Source of the DNA: Enterobacter sp. JBIWA008
GTDB lineage: Bacteria > Pseudomonadota > Gammaproteobacteria > Enterobacterales > Enterobacteriaceae
Assembly: GCF_019968765.1 (NCBI RefSeq)
Contig: NZ_CP074149.1
Coordinates: 1,178,001 to 1,242,000 of the forward strand
Direction of reading: 5' to 3'
Length of the DNA stretch: 64,000 nt
A program made the position numbers and the translations under genes. Positions 36,104 through 46,227 of this stretch are shown piece by piece (position 1 is the first letter of the stretch; every line of letters starts with the position of its first letter). The notes below the pieces were generated by a model. It saw only the letters and a list, made by a program, of their open reading frames with translations, was not told the DNA's origin and did not search any database.

Positions 36104-36649
36104 ATGACAAGGACTGGAACACTACTGCTGTTAACCCTTGCGATGGCTTGCCCGGCATCGGCGCATACCGTGGTGATCGAGGGCGGCAAGGTTCATCTCA
36201 GAGGTGAACTGGTGAACGGCGGCTGCGCCGTGGCGCCCGACAGCCAGAATATGCGCATCGACATGGGGCAGTACCGAACCAATTCATTTTCCGGCGTGGG
36301 CAGTTTTTCCACGGTGAATGTGCCTTTTACCGTGCGGCTGCTGGACTGCAGCGTTGATGTTTCGCGCACCGTGGGGATCCAGTTTCAGGGCGTCACGCCC
36401 GCGGAAGATCCGCAGGTCTTTCTGGCGACATCGCGGCCCGGTGAAACCCCTGTCAGCAGCGGCGTGGGGCTGGCGCTCTTTGATGAACAGCAGCGTCAGA
36501 TAATCCCAAACGCCACGGCCGTCAGCTGGCTGCCGATCGATACCCGCGAGCTCGCGTTCCATTTTAGCGCCCGCTACCGGGCTATTTCCGAACACCTCGA
36601 GCCAGGCAAAATTCAGTCGGATGTCTGGTTTACGTTGATTTATCCATAA
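36104..36649 (+). CDS. fimI: Fimbrial protein FimI
   Basis: 181 residues, pilin-like, signal peptide ending [11 protein letters not shown], disulphide Cys41/Cys82, terminus WFTLIYP. It shares the [17 protein letters not shown] pattern with FimA. FimI is thought to end or anchor the rod at the usher. It starts 68 bases after fimA. Confidence 0.9.
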   Translation: MTRTGTLLLLTLAMACPASAHTVVIEGGKVHLRGELVNGGCAVAPDSQNMRIDMGQYRTNSFSGVGSFSTVNVPFTVRLLDCSVDVSRTVGIQFQGVTPAEDPQVFLATSRPGETPVSSGVGLALFDEQQRQIIPNATAVSWLPIDTRELAFHFSARYRAISEHLEPGKIQSDVWFTLIYP

Positions 36650-36683
36650 CACCTGCGAACACATTATTAAAGGTACGGTTGTG

Positions 36684-37376
36684 ATGAATACCCTAATTAA
36701 ACCAGGATTGTTTCTATCGTTTATTTTGATGATGGTTTCTGCATGCGCAAATGCATCCGGCGGTATTGCGCTGGGGGCCACGCGCGTTATTTATCCCGCA
36801 GAGGCGAAACAAACGTCACTGGCGATCACCAACAGCAACAAACAGGAACGCTATTTAATTAACGCGTGGATCGAAAATGCGAGCGGGCAAAAAGAAAAAA
36901 CGTTTGCCGTCACTCCGCCCCTGTTTGTTAGCGAGCCGAACAGTGAAAACACGCTGCGTATTATTTACGCCGGGCCTGCGCTGCCTGCCGATCGCGAATC
37001 GCTGTTTTACATGAACGTGAAGGCTATCCCGTCGGTGAACAAAGCGAAAACGGAAAACAATAACGTGCTGCAGCTGGCGATCCTGTCACGCATCAAGCTG
37101 TTTGTGCGCCCGAATAACCTGGCGATGCAGCCGGAAGAGGCGCTTTCCCAGCTGCGGTTTGAGCGCGCGGGCAACCATCTCAAAGTCAGCAACGCTTCCC
37201 CGTATTACATCACCCTCGTCAATATGAAGCTGGGCGGGCAGAAGCTGGATAACCTGATGGTTGCGCCGAAAAGCTCGGCTCAGCAGGCGCTGCCAGCCGG
37301 TGCCAGCGGCACGCTTTCCTGGCAGAGCGTGAATGACTACGGTGCCATCACCCCGGCGCGTAGCGTCAACCTGTGA
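36684..37376 (+). CDS. fimC: Periplasmic fimbrial chaperone FimC
   Basis: About 230 residues from the ATG at 36684 (a GTG three bases earlier is possible). Signal peptide ending [10 protein letters not shown], then PapD-like immunoglobulin domains: [37 protein letters not shown]. It caps subunits by donor-strand complementation and delivers them to FimD. The stop overlaps a possible GTG start of fimD. Confidence 0.94.
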   Translation: MNTLIKPGLFLSFILMMVSACANASGGIALGATRVIYPAEAKQTSLAITNSNKQERYLINAWIENASGQKEKTFAVTPPLFVSEPNSENTLRIIYAGPALPADRESLFYMNVKAIPSVNKAKTENNNVLQLAILSRIKLFVRPNNLAMQPEEALSQLRFERAGNHLKVSNASPYYITLVNMKLGGQKLDNLMVAPKSSAQQALPAGASGTLSWQSVNDYGAITPARSVNL

Positions 37377-37390
37377 GCAGAGTCAGGGCG

Positions 37391-39952
37391 ATGAAAAACC
37401 ACCAGAGACGTTACTGCCCGGTTGCACTGGCGCTGATGGCTGCGCTCTGGCCGCAGGCTGGCTGGAGCGAAAGTTATTTCAACCCGGCCTTCTTGTCCGA
37501 CGACACCGCCAGCGTGGCGGATTTGTCGCGTTTTGAACAAGGACACCAGCAGGCACCCGGCGTTTATCGCGTGGATATCTGGCGTAACGATGAGTTTATC
37601 GGTACCCAGGACGTGCGTTTTGAGCAGGCCGAAAACACGCCCCCGGTGGCGGGCGGTTTGTCGGCGTGCATTACGCGCGCGATGCTCGATCGCTTTGGCG
37701 TCAACGTTACGGCGTTTCCCGAGCTCGCTAAGGTGCAGGGCGAGACCTGCGTTCCGTTGAACACGGCTATACCCGGCAGCGAAACGGTATTCAACTTTGC
37801 CTCACAGCGTTTGGACGTCAGCCTGCCGCAGGTGGCGTTACAAAACAGCGCCCGGGGCTATATTCCCCCTGAACAGTGGGATGAAGGCATTCCCGCCGCA
37901 CTGGTGAATTACAGCTTCACCGGTAACCGGGGAAGCGAAGACGACAGCTATTATCTGAACCTGCAAAGCGGGCTGAACTATGGCGCCTGGCGTTTACGTA
38001 ACAACGGCGCATGGCGGTACACGCAGAATAACGGGCAGCGGCACAGCGAGTGGCAGAATATTGGCACCTGGGCGCAGCGCACCGTTATTCCGCTTAAAAG
38101 CGAACTGGTGCTGGGCGACAGCAATACCGGGAATGACGTCTTCGACAGCATGGGTTTTCGCGGTGGGCGGCTTTTCTCGTCTGACAGCATGTACCCGGAC
38201 AGCCTGCAGGGCTACGCGCCGACCGTGCGCGGGATCGCCCGTACGCCTGCTAAAGTGGTGGTTCGCCAGAACGGCTACGTTATCTATCAAAGCTATGTGC
38301 AGCCGGGCGCATTTGCGATTACCGATCTCAACCCGACCTCCTCAAGCGGTGACCTGGAAGTGACGGTGGAAGAGAAAGACGGTACCCAGCAGCGTTATAC
38401 CGTGCCGTACTCCACCGTGCCGCTTCTGCAGCGTGAAGGGCGCTGGAAGTATGATCTCGTCGCGGGGAATTATCGCAGCGGTAACAGCGATCAGGATACG
38501 CCGTTCTTCACCCAGGGAACCCTGATTACCGGTCTTGCCAACGGTTACACGCTCTACGGCGGGACACAGCTGGCGTCACGCTATACCGCGGTGGCCCTCG
38601 GGGCCGGAAAAAACCTGGGCGACTGGGGCGCGGTCTCGCTCGATATCACCCACGCCCGCAGCCAGCTCGCGGACGACAGCAAGCATGAAGGGCAGTCTCT
38701 GCGCTTCCTCTATGCGAAATCCCTTAACGGCTTCGGCACCAACTTCCAGCTGCTGGGCTACCGCTACTCCACAAAAGGGTTTTACACCCTCGACGATGTG
38801 GCCTGGCGCTCAATGGAGGGCTATCAGTATGCCGATAGCCAGAACGATAACGATGTGCCGGACGTGCAGAGTTATCACAACCTGACGTGGAATAAAAAAG
38901 GCCGCTTCCAGCTCAACGTATCTCAGTCTCTGGGGGACTACGGCTCGGTCTATATCTCCGGTAGCGAGCAGACCTACTGGGGAACAGACGAGACGAACCT
39001 CTGGTACCAGCTGGGCTACGCGGGAGGCGTGAAGGGGATCAACTACTCCGTCTCGTGGTCGTGGAATAAATCCGTTGGGATAGACGGCACCGACCGGATC
39101 GCGTCGTTTAACGTCTCCGTGCCGTTCAGCCTCTTTACCCGTCAGGGCTATCGCCGGGACAGCGCGATTGACCGCGCCTACGCTACGGCGTCCGCCAGTC
39201 GAAACAGCGATGGCGACACAAGCTGGCAAACCGGCGTCAGCGGAACGCTGCTCGAGGACCGCAACCTGAACTACAGCGTCACCCAGGGACACGCCAGCAC
39301 CAACGGCTCAAGCGGAAGCGCCAGCGCCAACTGGCAGGCGACCTACGGCACGCTGGGCGTGGGCTACAACTATTCCCGCGATCAGCACGATCTCAACTGG
39401 CAGCTCTCCGGCGGGGTGGTCGGCCACGCCGACGGCGTGACCTTCAGCCAGCCGCTGGGCGACACCAACGTGCTGATCAAAGCCCCGGGGGCATCGGGCG
39501 TCAGTATTGAAAACCAGACCGGTGTGAAAACCGACTGGCGAGGCTACGCGGTGATGCCGTATGCCACCGTCTATCGTTACAACCGCGTGGCGCTGGATAC
39601 CAACACCATGAGCAACAACACCGATATCGAAAACAACGTGAGCAGCGTGGTGCCGACCAAAGGCGCGCTGGTACGCGCCAGCTTTGATACCCGCATTGGC
39701 GTGCGCGCCCTGCTGACGGTAACGCGCGGCAACCAGCCGGTGCCGTTCGGCGCGGTGGTGCGTGAGACCAAAAGCGGCGTCACCAGCATGGTGGGGGATG
39801 ACGGGCAAATTTACCTGAGTGGGCTGCCGCTGGAAGGCGAACTGCTGATCCAGTGGGGAGACGGGGCGCAGTCCCAGTGTCGCGCGCCTTACAGCTTGTC
39901 TGAACAGAGCCTGCAACAGGCAATCACACTTAAGGGGATCGGCTGTGATTAA
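37391..39952 (+). CDS. fimD: Outer-membrane fimbrial usher FimD
   Basis: 853 residues from the ATG at 37391; a GTG at 37373 overlapping fimC would add six. Signal peptide [22 protein letters not shown]. The N-terminal chaperone-binding domain, the 24-strand barrel with plug ([24 protein letters not shown]) and the two C-terminal domains ([28 protein letters not shown]) are all present, with a Cys pair at the end. The middle is closest to Salmonella FimD as I recall it. Confidence 0.95.
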   Translation: MKNHQRRYCPVALALMAALWPQAGWSESYFNPAFLSDDTASVADLSRFEQGHQQAPGVYRVDIWRNDEFIGTQDVRFEQAENTPPVAGGLSACITRAMLDRFGVNVTAFPELAKVQGETCVPLNTAIPGSETVFNFASQRLDVSLPQVALQNSARGYIPPEQWDEGIPAALVNYSFTGNRGSEDDSYYLNLQSGLNYGAWRLRNNGAWRYTQNNGQRHSEWQNIGTWAQRTVIPLKSELVLGDSNTGNDVFDSMGFRGGRLFSSDSMYPDSLQGYAPTVRGIARTPAKVVVRQNGYVIYQSYVQPGAFAITDLNPTSSSGDLEVTVEEKDGTQQRYTVPYSTVPLLQREGRWKYDLVAGNYRSGNSDQDTPFFTQGTLITGLANGYTLYGGTQLASRYTAVALGAGKNLGDWGAVSLDITHARSQLADDSKHEGQSLRFLYAKSLNGFGTNFQLLGYRYSTKGFYTLDDVAWRSMEGYQYADSQNDNDVPDVQSYHNLTWNKKGRFQLNVSQSLGDYGSVYISGSEQTYWGTDETNLWYQLGYAGGVKGINYSVSWSWNKSVGIDGTDRIASFNVSVPFSLFTRQGYRRDSAIDRAYATASASRNSDGDTSWQTGVSGTLLEDRNLNYSVTQGHASTNGSSGSASANWQATYGTLGVGYNYSRDQHDLNWQLSGGVVGHADGVTFSQPLGDTNVLIKAPGASGVSIENQTGVKTDWRGYAVMPYATVYRYNRVALDTNTMSNNTDIENNVSSVVPTKGALVRASFDTRIGVRALLTVTRGNQPVPFGAVVRETKSGVTSMVGDDGQIYLSGLPLEGELLIQWGDGAQSQCRAPYSLSEQSLQQAITLKGIGCD

Positions 39953-40952
39953 AACCCAAATCTTTGCCCTGTCGCTGCTGGCGTTACTGCCCGCGACAAA
40001 CGCATTGGCGACCGTGTGCGTCAATGAAAATGGTGTGCCGACGGAGGTGCATTACGACCTGACGGATAAATTCAATAGCTCGAATAACCAGGTCGGGCAG
40101 GTCGTGACGCTCAGCGAGAAATCGCAGTGGGTAGGGGTGAATGCCGTCTGTCCGAAGGGCACGTCCGGGAATACCACCAAGCGCAGCTATGTGACCGATT
40201 ATCCGGTAACGGGAACGAGTGATGGCTATCAATATCTGAAGCTTAACGACTATCTGGACGGGGCCATGAAAATCACGGACAGCTATGCTGGCGTGTTTTA
40301 CCCGCCCAAAAGCTATATCCAGATGGGGAGCCATCCTAACGTCTCCAAAAACAAACCGTTTGGCGTTCAGGACTCCAGCCTGGTCTTCCGCCTGAAGGTG
40401 ACCCGGCGTTTTATTAACATGGTAGTGATTCCGCGTGCCACCATGTTCCGCGTCTACGTCACCACCACCTCCTCCGATCCGTTAACCTCGCCGGTCTATA
40501 CCATCAGCTACAGCGGAACTATTCAGGTGCCGCAAAGCTGCGCCATTAATGCCGGTAACGTGGTGGAGTTTGATTTCGGCGACATTGGCGCTTCCTTGTT
40601 CAGCAAGGCGGGCGTGGGTAACAAGCCGGAGGGGGTCTCATCGCAAAGCAAAACCATCGCCATTAAATGCACCAACGTGGAGGCGAACGCCATGCTGACG
40701 ATGCGCGTCGAGGCGGAAAAGGTCTCTGATAATGTGCTGGTGTCGGATAACCCGGATGTGGGGTTCATCATTGCCAACGAAAGCGGGACGCCGCTCACGC
40801 CCAACAACCTGACGAGCAAAATCCCGTTCCGCCTCGACGACAGCGCGCAGGCGCAGGTGGGGATCCGCGTCTGGCCGGTAAGCGTAACGGGCAATAAGCC
40901 AGCGGAAGGGCGCTTCACCTCGCGCGGGTATTTGCGCGTGGATTACGACTAA
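39945..40952 (+). CDS. fimH: Fimbrial tip adhesin FimH
   Basis: 335 residues, GTG start with AAGGGG upstream, overlapping fimD by eight bases. Signal peptide ends NALA|TVCVN. The N-terminal lectin domain (Cys-bearing TVCVNENG and [33 protein letters not shown]) and the C-terminal pilin domain ([35 protein letters not shown]) match Salmonella-type FimH far better than E. coli FimH. Binding is presumably to mannosides. Confidence 0.93.
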   Translation: MIKTQIFALSLLALLPATNALATVCVNENGVPTEVHYDLTDKFNSSNNQVGQVVTLSEKSQWVGVNAVCPKGTSGNTTKRSYVTDYPVTGTSDGYQYLKLNDYLDGAMKITDSYAGVFYPPKSYIQMGSHPNVSKNKPFGVQDSSLVFRLKVTRRFINMVVIPRATMFRVYVTTTSSDPLTSPVYTISYSGTIQVPQSCAINAGNVVEFDFGDIGASLFSKAGVGNKPEGVSSQSKTIAIKCTNVEANAMLTMRVEAEKVSDNVLVSDNPDVGFIIANESGTPLTPNNLTSKIPFRLDDSAQAQVGIRVWPVSVTGNKPAEGRFTSRGYLRVDYD

Positions 40953-40961
40953 GGAGCCGAT

Positions 40962-41483
40962 ATGCGAAACGGGATCCGTTTTATCACCGTGGCGCTCTTT
41001 GCGCTTTGCACTCAGGCTCAGGCGGACACCGCGTTGGGCGAGATTAACATTCGACTCTACGGCAATGTCGTCGATTTTACCTGCGTTGCTGAGGGCAGCG
41101 ACAGCGACAAGACCGTCCCGCTGGGCACCTGGCCCACGAAACAGCTCCGCACCACCGGGAGCCGCACGCAGCCCATGCCGTTTACGCTGAAGCTGACCGG
41201 CTGCCCACCGGGCGCTGCGTCCATTACGTTTTCGGGGAAAGCCGACGGGAGCAACAGCGGCTTGCTGGCGCTGAATGACGCCAGTACAGCAAGCCATGTC
41301 GCCGTTGAGATCAGGGATGCGGATAAAACGCGCCTTGCGCTTCAACAGGCCAGCCAGCCGGTCTCGGTTGATGCGCAGGGGAATGCGATTTTGTCATTTT
41401 ATGCCAATTATATTGCCACTGCCGATAACCCTGAGCCCGGACGGGCTGATGCGGATGCCACCTTCATGATTAATTATAATTAG
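40962..41483 (+). CDS. fimF: Minor fimbrial subunit FimF
   Basis: 173 residues, signal peptide ending TQAQA|DTALG, pilin fold with Cys pair (VDFTCVAEGS, LTGCPPG) and terminus TFMINYN. It joins the adhesin to the rod. Last gene of the fim operon, followed by a strong hairpin; no fimG is present, as in Salmonella. Confidence 0.92.
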   Translation: MRNGIRFITVALFALCTQAQADTALGEINIRLYGNVVDFTCVAEGSDSDKTVPLGTWPTKQLRTTGSRTQPMPFTLKLTGCPPGAASITFSGKADGSNSGLLALNDASTASHVAVEIRDADKTRLALQQASQPVSVDAQGNAILSFYANYIATADNPEPGRADADATFMINYN

Positions 41484-41492
41484 CACTGACCG

Positions 41493-41526
41493 CACTCCCT
41501 GCAGCTCAGATAAGCTGCAGGGAGTG
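41493..41526. terminator. Perfect 14-bp hairpin between fimF and fimZ
   Basis: CACTCCCTGCAGCT, loop CAGATA and the exact complement, ending nine bases before the fimZ stop. It separates the convergent operons; T tracts are weak on both sides. Confidence 0.8.
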
Positions 41527-41534
41527 AATTCAGG

Positions 41535-42167
41535 TTATAGCAGTTCGTGCGCTTTAGCGTAATCAATTAATTCCACGATGCTTTGCACACCCAGCTTAGA
41601 ATAAATATTGGATTTATGCGCACTAATGGTCTTGTTACTTAATAGTAGCTGTTCAGCAATTTCCTTGTTGGATAATCCATTCGCCAGGTATCGTAATACC
41701 GTGACCTCGCGATTCGATAATGGCATATCTACTGCCATCCCTTTCCCCGATCCCAGATGGTTTATAAAGTTCAGCGTTTCCGACGGGAAAAAAGAATAGC
41801 CCATCAGGATCATTTCTACGGCGTTGTAGATCTCCCCCAAATCTTTTCGTTTACTGACAAAGCCATTTGCCCCAGCGCGAATGGCGCGACCTGCGTAAAA
41901 TAACTCTGATTTAGAGGAGAGGAACAAAACCTTAATATTTTTGTTTAGGTTCTTGATTCTCTTGAGTAAAACGAAAGCATCCGTGCCCGTGAGTTCAATG
42001 TCAAGGATCACCAGATCGATCGGGTGATTGCGGATACAGTCAAGGACTTCATGGCTATCGCCAGACTTGAGCTTGACTGTGATATTCTTATTTTTCTGTA
42101 GCAGGACTTCTATCGACATTCTGACGATAGGATGTTCGTCCATAATGATAACGGATGCCGGTTTCAT
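41535..42167 (-). CDS. fimZ: LuxR-type response regulator FimZ
   Basis: 210 residues. Receiver domain with IIMDEHPIVR, the phospho-Asp in VILDIELTG and Lys in FLSSKSE; C-terminal LuxR helix-turn-helix LSNREVTVLRYLANGLSNKEIAEQLLLSNKTISAH. FimZ activates fimA and, in Salmonella, represses flagellar genes. GAGG lies before the ATG. Confidence 0.95.
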   Translation of the reverse strand: MKPASVIIMDEHPIVRMSIEVLLQKNKNITVKLKSGDSHEVLDCIRNHPIDLVILDIELTGTDAFVLLKRIKNLNKNIKVLFLSSKSELFYAGRAIRAGANGFVSKRKDLGEIYNAVEMILMGYSFFPSETLNFINHLGSGKGMAVDMPLSNREVTVLRYLANGLSNKEIAEQLLLSNKTISAHKSNIYSKLGVQSIVELIDYAKAHELL

Positions 42168-42967
42168 TTTTAATGCCTCAGATTGTTAAAAGCGTTATGC
42201 AGAGTTTTGTAAAACTCTCGAAATGCCGGAAGGATATAATGTGAAGATCCCTATACCGTAGTATTTCCCTGGAAAGAGCGAAAGCATCCTTGTTTACGTA
42301 ATGAAAAGAACTATGCCTCAGCGCGGTCATCTCATTAGGCTGGTGTTGGCAAAAAGGTTTTTCTTATTCATATTTGATACGCATCTTATTATACAGGGTA
42401 AGTTTTTTCCGAAAACCCTGTAAATTAATATCCGTGTATGGGTTTATATTATCTTCTGGATCTGAATCGCTATTTTTTTAAAATTAGCGGAAATATCCTG
42501 TTATCCCATTTACCGCATATTTTCATCTTTATGTAATAACAAAAAATAACAGATATCTCTGTATGTTGATTAATTGTTAACAAAAATCCCCCTTTTTTAA
42601 ATGGGCAAACCTGCAAATATGAGGTTAAAAATTGCCCTCGCAGGCCGCCAGACCTTCATACGAAAGTGGTTGCGTTGACCTGGATAACGGCGTCAGGTGC
42701 ACAGGAGAACATGCTACCCGCTTCGCTTTTTACTCCAGGCAGTTGTCGCTAAGTTGCTTGTTTTTACATCATTATCATCTTGTTAACGCCTTCTGTATTC
42801 ACTTAACGGATGGAGGAAAGTGCTGCCGTTCCGTTAATCTGTGGTATTTCACAAGGTTCTCGCCCATAAATTAGGAATAGTTATAAATTCGAATTAATTG
42901 TTAAGAATTAACAATTGTGCAACGTTGGTGGTAAGTAAATTCCTAAACATCTTTAGGAAATAAGGGG
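42168..42967. other. 800-bp AT-rich gap between fimZ and the fimY-like gene
   Basis: No gene is supported; the only ORF of note (80 codons, plus strand near 42632) lacks a ribosome-binding site or recognisable content. An inverted repeat ACAGGGT (42393-42399) / ACCCTGT (42415-42421) with an inner TTTT/AAAA pair lies about 230 bp before fimZ and is a candidate regulator site. Salmonella has a long regulatory gap here too, holding the fimZ promoter. Confidence 0.4.
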
Positions 42968-43696
42968 TTAGGAGGTCAGTGAAAATGTGCAGTCTGAGAG
43001 GTTATTAAGAAGATGCAGCAATTCCTGACGATGGCTCAGCCCCAGCTTCACCAGGATGCAGCTGAGACGATAGATAATGCGGCTATAGGGGCGATTCTGC
43101 ATAAGGGCAATCTGACGTAATGTCTTGCCCCGGGAAAGCTCCTGCAGGATGGGCCATTCGTTGCGCGAGAACCAGTCTTTCTCGGTACCCTGCGGAGGGA
43201 GGGTATCCAGCAGGCTGTGTTGGAGCTCAGCGGCGTTCAGCTGGCGTTCGAGCACATGAAAGGGACCGGCTGCTTTGCAGAAGAGGCGGGTGTCGTAATT
43301 ATCGGCCCTGACCAACAGCCAGGGCGTCAGGAACGGAGGAAACAGGCTATGCCTTCTCAACTGATCCAGTTTCTCCAGAAGCCCCGTAGACCGGCTCTCA
43401 ATATCCACGACCAGACGGGCTGAGGGCCACTGGGTCTGAGCGATGAGGGCGTCGTCCAGCGTGGCGTAGTCGCAGCAGCTGCTCAGGGGAAATTGCCCGT
43501 TGAGAAAACCGGTGCGCAGGTAGTGATCCTCCGTCACCAGAAGAATACACGGGGCGTCTGTTTTGCGGGGCTGGCTGATGGACTGGCTCAAAAATTCAAG
43601 TCGGTCGAAAAAGGGGGGACCAAAAGGTGAGCGCGTAAATCCCAGCGCATCACTTCCTGTACGCCGCCGCCGGTAACGGCGCACTGTCATTCGCAT
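42968..43696 (-). CDS. fimY: FimY-like fimbrial regulator
   Basis: 242 residues with a strong AGGAGG. A basic N-terminus (RRYRRRR) is followed by a receiver-like region (APCILLVTEDHYLRTGF) lacking the full phospho-Asp set, and a C-terminal LuxR-type helix-turn-helix (LQELSRGKTLRQIALMQNRPYSRIIYRLSCILVKLGL). Position between fimZ and the EAL gene, and the RLEFLSQS and RADNYDTRLFCKAAGPFHVL stretches, fit Salmonella FimY, which coactivates fimZ and fimA. FimW is the alternative. Confidence 0.75.
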   Translation of the reverse strand: MRMTVRRYRRRRTGSDALGFTRSPFGPPFFDRLEFLSQSISQPRKTDAPCILLVTEDHYLRTGFLNGQFPLSSCCDYATLDDALIAQTQWPSARLVVDIESRSTGLLEKLDQLRRHSLFPPFLTPWLLVRADNYDTRLFCKAAGPFHVLERQLNAAELQHSLLDTLPPQGTEKDWFSRNEWPILQELSRGKTLRQIALMQNRPYSRIIYRLSCILVKLGLSHRQELLHLLNNLSDCTFSLTS

Positions 43697-43720
43697 GGTC
43701 TCCCTCCTGGAAATGGCTTT

Positions 43721-44419
43721 TTAATCCTCCGGCCATGTCCAGGACGGCCAGTAATACCCCTGGCCGAGATCTGCGCCTGCCTGCAGTGCCCAGGTACGAT
43801 CGCGTTCAGTCTCAATACCTTCGATAAGCACTTTCCCGGCCAGCTGAAAGCAAAGGGAAACCAGTTGCCTCAGCGCAGGAGTGTTGCGTAAACGCCAGAA
43901 TGCTTCCTTATCTATTTTGATGCCGCTTAACGGGAGTCGGCAGGATAAAAACGACTGCACTGTGACGTCATCCACGTCATCAAGCCATATTGCGTGTCCC
44001 TGTCTGTTAAGTTGCCGTAAATTTTGAACGACATGCTGCTTCTGTACGACGGACAGCGCCAAAAAGGACGCAACGTCGACAATCTCAATATTGAGCGGCG
44101 CGTCTGACAATCGGATAAGTCGTTGAAAAGACGCTTGCTCTGTCAGGACGGTTATCGGCAGATTAATAAAAAGGTTATGACTTTGCGGCGTTTTTTTTAA
44201 TGTCGCAAGCTGCGCTTCAAGCAGCGTTATCGACCAGTCAGCGGACCTATCGTAAAAAAAGTCCTCGCTGTGGCGCATGTCGGACAGGACGCTGAGTACC
44301 TCCACGCCAACCTGGCGCAAAGAGGTGAGGGCAACGATGGGCTCAAGCTTAATGCCGACGATGTCCTGAGAAATGTACTGTAATCGGGGGGGCGTATCGA
44401 TCAGGTTTTGCGCTGTCAC
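43721..44419 (-). CDS. Degenerate EAL-domain protein of the fim locus (STM0551-like)
   Basis: 232 residues from a GTG start, AGGA seven bases upstream. EAL fold with altered motifs: EVL for EAL (GVEVLS), LFINLP, LDDVDD in place of DDFGTG, IKIDKEAFW, EGIETERDR and GYYWP. The key Glu and LDD acidic pair remain, so weak phosphodiesterase activity or a c-di-GMP-sensing role are both possible. Salmonella has an EAL gene (STM0551) in this place between fimY and fimW. It ends 24 bases before the fimY start. Confidence 0.8.
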   Translation of the reverse strand: MTAQNLIDTPPRLQYISQDIVGIKLEPIVALTSLRQVGVEVLSVLSDMRHSEDFFYDRSADWSITLLEAQLATLKKTPQSHNLFINLPITVLTEQASFQRLIRLSDAPLNIEIVDVASFLALSVVQKQHVVQNLRQLNRQGHAIWLDDVDDVTVQSFLSCRLPLSGIKIDKEAFWRLRNTPALRQLVSLCFQLAGKVLIEGIETERDRTWALQAGADLGQGYYWPSWTWPED

Positions 44420-44630
44420 TCCATTGTCCTGTTGTCTGTCAGCCTCCAGGCGGCCGGGATACCAGACTCTAGTGTGGCGAGCTGACGTTCAGGAAAACAG
44501 CAGGCGTTACTTAAATGCAACTAAGCCTTTTCGCAGCGCTAAATTTTACGGTGAAACAGGGGGGAATGTTGAGAAAATAGCCGTATTTACAATCGGCTAG
44601 CGGTAATTGCCGTGGAAAACGGAAAAGGCA

Positions 44631-44658
44631 TTGACTCACCTGCCATTGACCGTATAAT
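44631..44658 (+). promoter_or_regulatory. Promoter of tRNA-Arg
   Basis: TTGACT (44631-44636), 16-bp spacer, TATAAT (44653-44658), followed by a CGCG discriminator, the pattern of stringently controlled tRNA promoters, 40 bases before the tRNA. Confidence 0.8.
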
Positions 44659-44697
44659 TCTTCGCGTTTCACCACCGCGAAGTTCACGCATATCAGT

Positions 44698-44774
44698 GCG
44701 CCCTTAGCTCAGTTGGATAGAGCAACGGCCTTCTAAGCCGTAGGTCGTAGGTTCGAATCCTACAGGGCGTGCCA
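44698..44774 (+). tRNA. argU: tRNA-Arg (anticodon UCU)
   Basis: 77 bases with encoded CCA. Acceptor stem GCGCCCT/AGGGCGT (first pair G-U), D-loop AGTTGGATAGA, anticodon stem and loop CCTTCTAAG with TCT, and T-loop GGTTCGAATCC. It reads AGA codons. Position after the fim cluster matches argU of E. coli (DLP12 integration site) and fimU of Salmonella. No prophage is integrated here. Confidence 0.97.
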
Positions 44775-45040
44775 TTTAGCCTCAGCGCTTAATCCAGTCA
44801 ATTCTTCCTCTGACCACCAACTACTACCTGTCCTTCACCCTGTGCCTGATATTAACCGTCGGATTTGCATGGTTAATTCTGGATGTGTATCATCTTGCTC
44901 CCGATTCTATAGCCTGTCGGTGAGAACGTTTTTTCCGTCATCGACCGGTCATTGCCGCGTAGTTCCAGCAAGGGCTACCGCACCGCCACTCGCTCCCCGG
45001 GAAGAGCAACAACCGTACATACCGATCATCAAGGACATAT

Positions 45041-45871
45041 ATGTGGTATCTACTCGCAACTTCGCTTGCCGCACTTTCCCTTAATAAAAGCCTGGCTTAC
45101 CTGATGCTGGGATTAACGGCATTTCTCGGCTGGAAACAGAGTATTCTTGACGTCCCGGCGCTGCTGGTAATTGCATCAATCGTTGTTGGCTGGTCTGTTG
45201 TTGAATGGCTACGTAATAAAAATAATAAATATACTTATCTGGTCGAAGGCCTGTGCGTGGTCATCGCCGTTGCCCTGGTTTTGCATGTGATCCCGGGCTT
45301 CCATAACCCCAAAGTGCTGGATGCAGTCGTCGTTGGTCCGCAAAGCATACCGTTCAGTATGTACTTTAATATGGACAAGGCAGTGGTGCCGTTCTTTTTA
45401 ATTACGTGCATGCCAACGTTATTCGTCGCAAAACCCCTCTATAAAGCTGGCAAGGTCGGCTGGGGAATATTGGTTCTTGCGATACCCGCGCTGTTACTTC
45501 TGGCTGTTGCGTTAGGCGGACTCAGAATTGAGCTGCATGCGCCAGAATGGTTCACTCAATTTGCCCTTGCGAATATTTTTTTCGTTTCTTTGGCCGAGGA
45601 AGCCTTGTTCAGAGGCTACCTGCAGCAACGCTTGTCCCGGATTATTCATCCTGTTGTCGCGCTGTTGATTGCCTCAGTCATCTTTGGGCTGATGCATTAT
45701 AGCGGCGGTTTACTACTGATTATTTTTGCCAGCCTCTCCGGCATTATTTACGGTCTGGCGTGGATGTGGAGCGGCAGGCTCTGGGTTGCAACGTTATTCC
45801 ATTTTGGGCTGAACTGCGTGCATTTATTGTTCTTCACCTATCCGATGTATGCCCCTCATGCGGCAATGTAA
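45041..45871 (+). CDS. CPBP-family intramembrane metalloprotease
   Basis: 276 residues, about eight hydrophobic segments. The CPBP (Abi) motifs are present: EEALFRGYLQ with the glutamate pair and Arg, FGLMHYSGG with His, and LFHFGLN with His. These are candidate site-2-type membrane proteases, often involved in bacteriocin self-immunity or peptide processing. The target is unknown. The 266 bp between the tRNA and this gene hold no recognisable feature. Confidence 0.85.
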   Translation: MWYLLATSLAALSLNKSLAYLMLGLTAFLGWKQSILDVPALLVIASIVVGWSVVEWLRNKNNKYTYLVEGLCVVIAVALVLHVIPGFHNPKVLDAVVVGPQSIPFSMYFNMDKAVVPFFLITCMPTLFVAKPLYKAGKVGWGILVLAIPALLLLAVALGGLRIELHAPEWFTQFALANIFFVSLAEEALFRGYLQQRLSRIIHPVVALLIASVIFGLMHYSGGLLLIIFASLSGIIYGLAWMWSGRLWVATLFHFGLNCVHLLFFTYPMYAPHAAM

Positions 45872-45921
45872 TGCGTTTTAAAATAGTAGCTTTATAAATT
45901 TGGCTACCTCCGGATAAGCAT

Positions 45922-45949
45922 AAAAAGCCCCGAAATATCGGGGCTTTTT
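45922..45949 (+). terminator. Terminator after the CPBP gene
   Basis: AAAAAGCCCCG, loop AAATAT and CGGGGCTTTTT: an 11-bp stem with a T run 50 bases after the stop codon. The A run on the other side makes it bidirectional. Confidence 0.9.
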
Positions 45950-46135
45950 ATATATAGCGGGCGCGTGAATAACTGATTTATCTTCGCGTCAAAATGAATA
46001 GAAGGCTAATGAATTTCATTGCTTACAGGCTTAAGGTTTTCTTAATCTAAAAATTATCTCAGATTAAAATTTGGGTTTTTATCACTCTAAAACCTGCTAA
46101 AAAGAAATTTTACACTTTTACGCCTAAACTGGATT

Positions 46136-46154
46136 GATACTAATTATCATTAGC
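46136..46154. promoter_or_regulatory. Fur box before the Fe3+ ABC operon
   Basis: GATACTAATTATCATTAGC resembles the 19-bp Fur consensus GATAATGATAATCATTATC, with the TTATCAT core kept. It lies 74 bp before the fbpA-like start, implying repression when iron is sufficient. Confidence 0.75.
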
Positions 46155-46227
46155 GTTGTTGTATGCTTTAATCCTGTCCCACAATGCTATGAGTTGTTAA
46201 TCCCGTTGGTCTATAAAGGATATGTTC

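Noticed and set aside
42632..42874. 80-codon ORF between fimZ and the fimY-like gene
   Set aside because: No ribosome-binding site, cysteine-rich random-looking translation and no family resemblance; more likely regulatory DNA.
44775..45040. Phage attachment remnant after tRNA-Arg
   Set aside because: The site is a known integration point, but no repeat of the tRNA 3' end and no integrase were seen in the following sequence.
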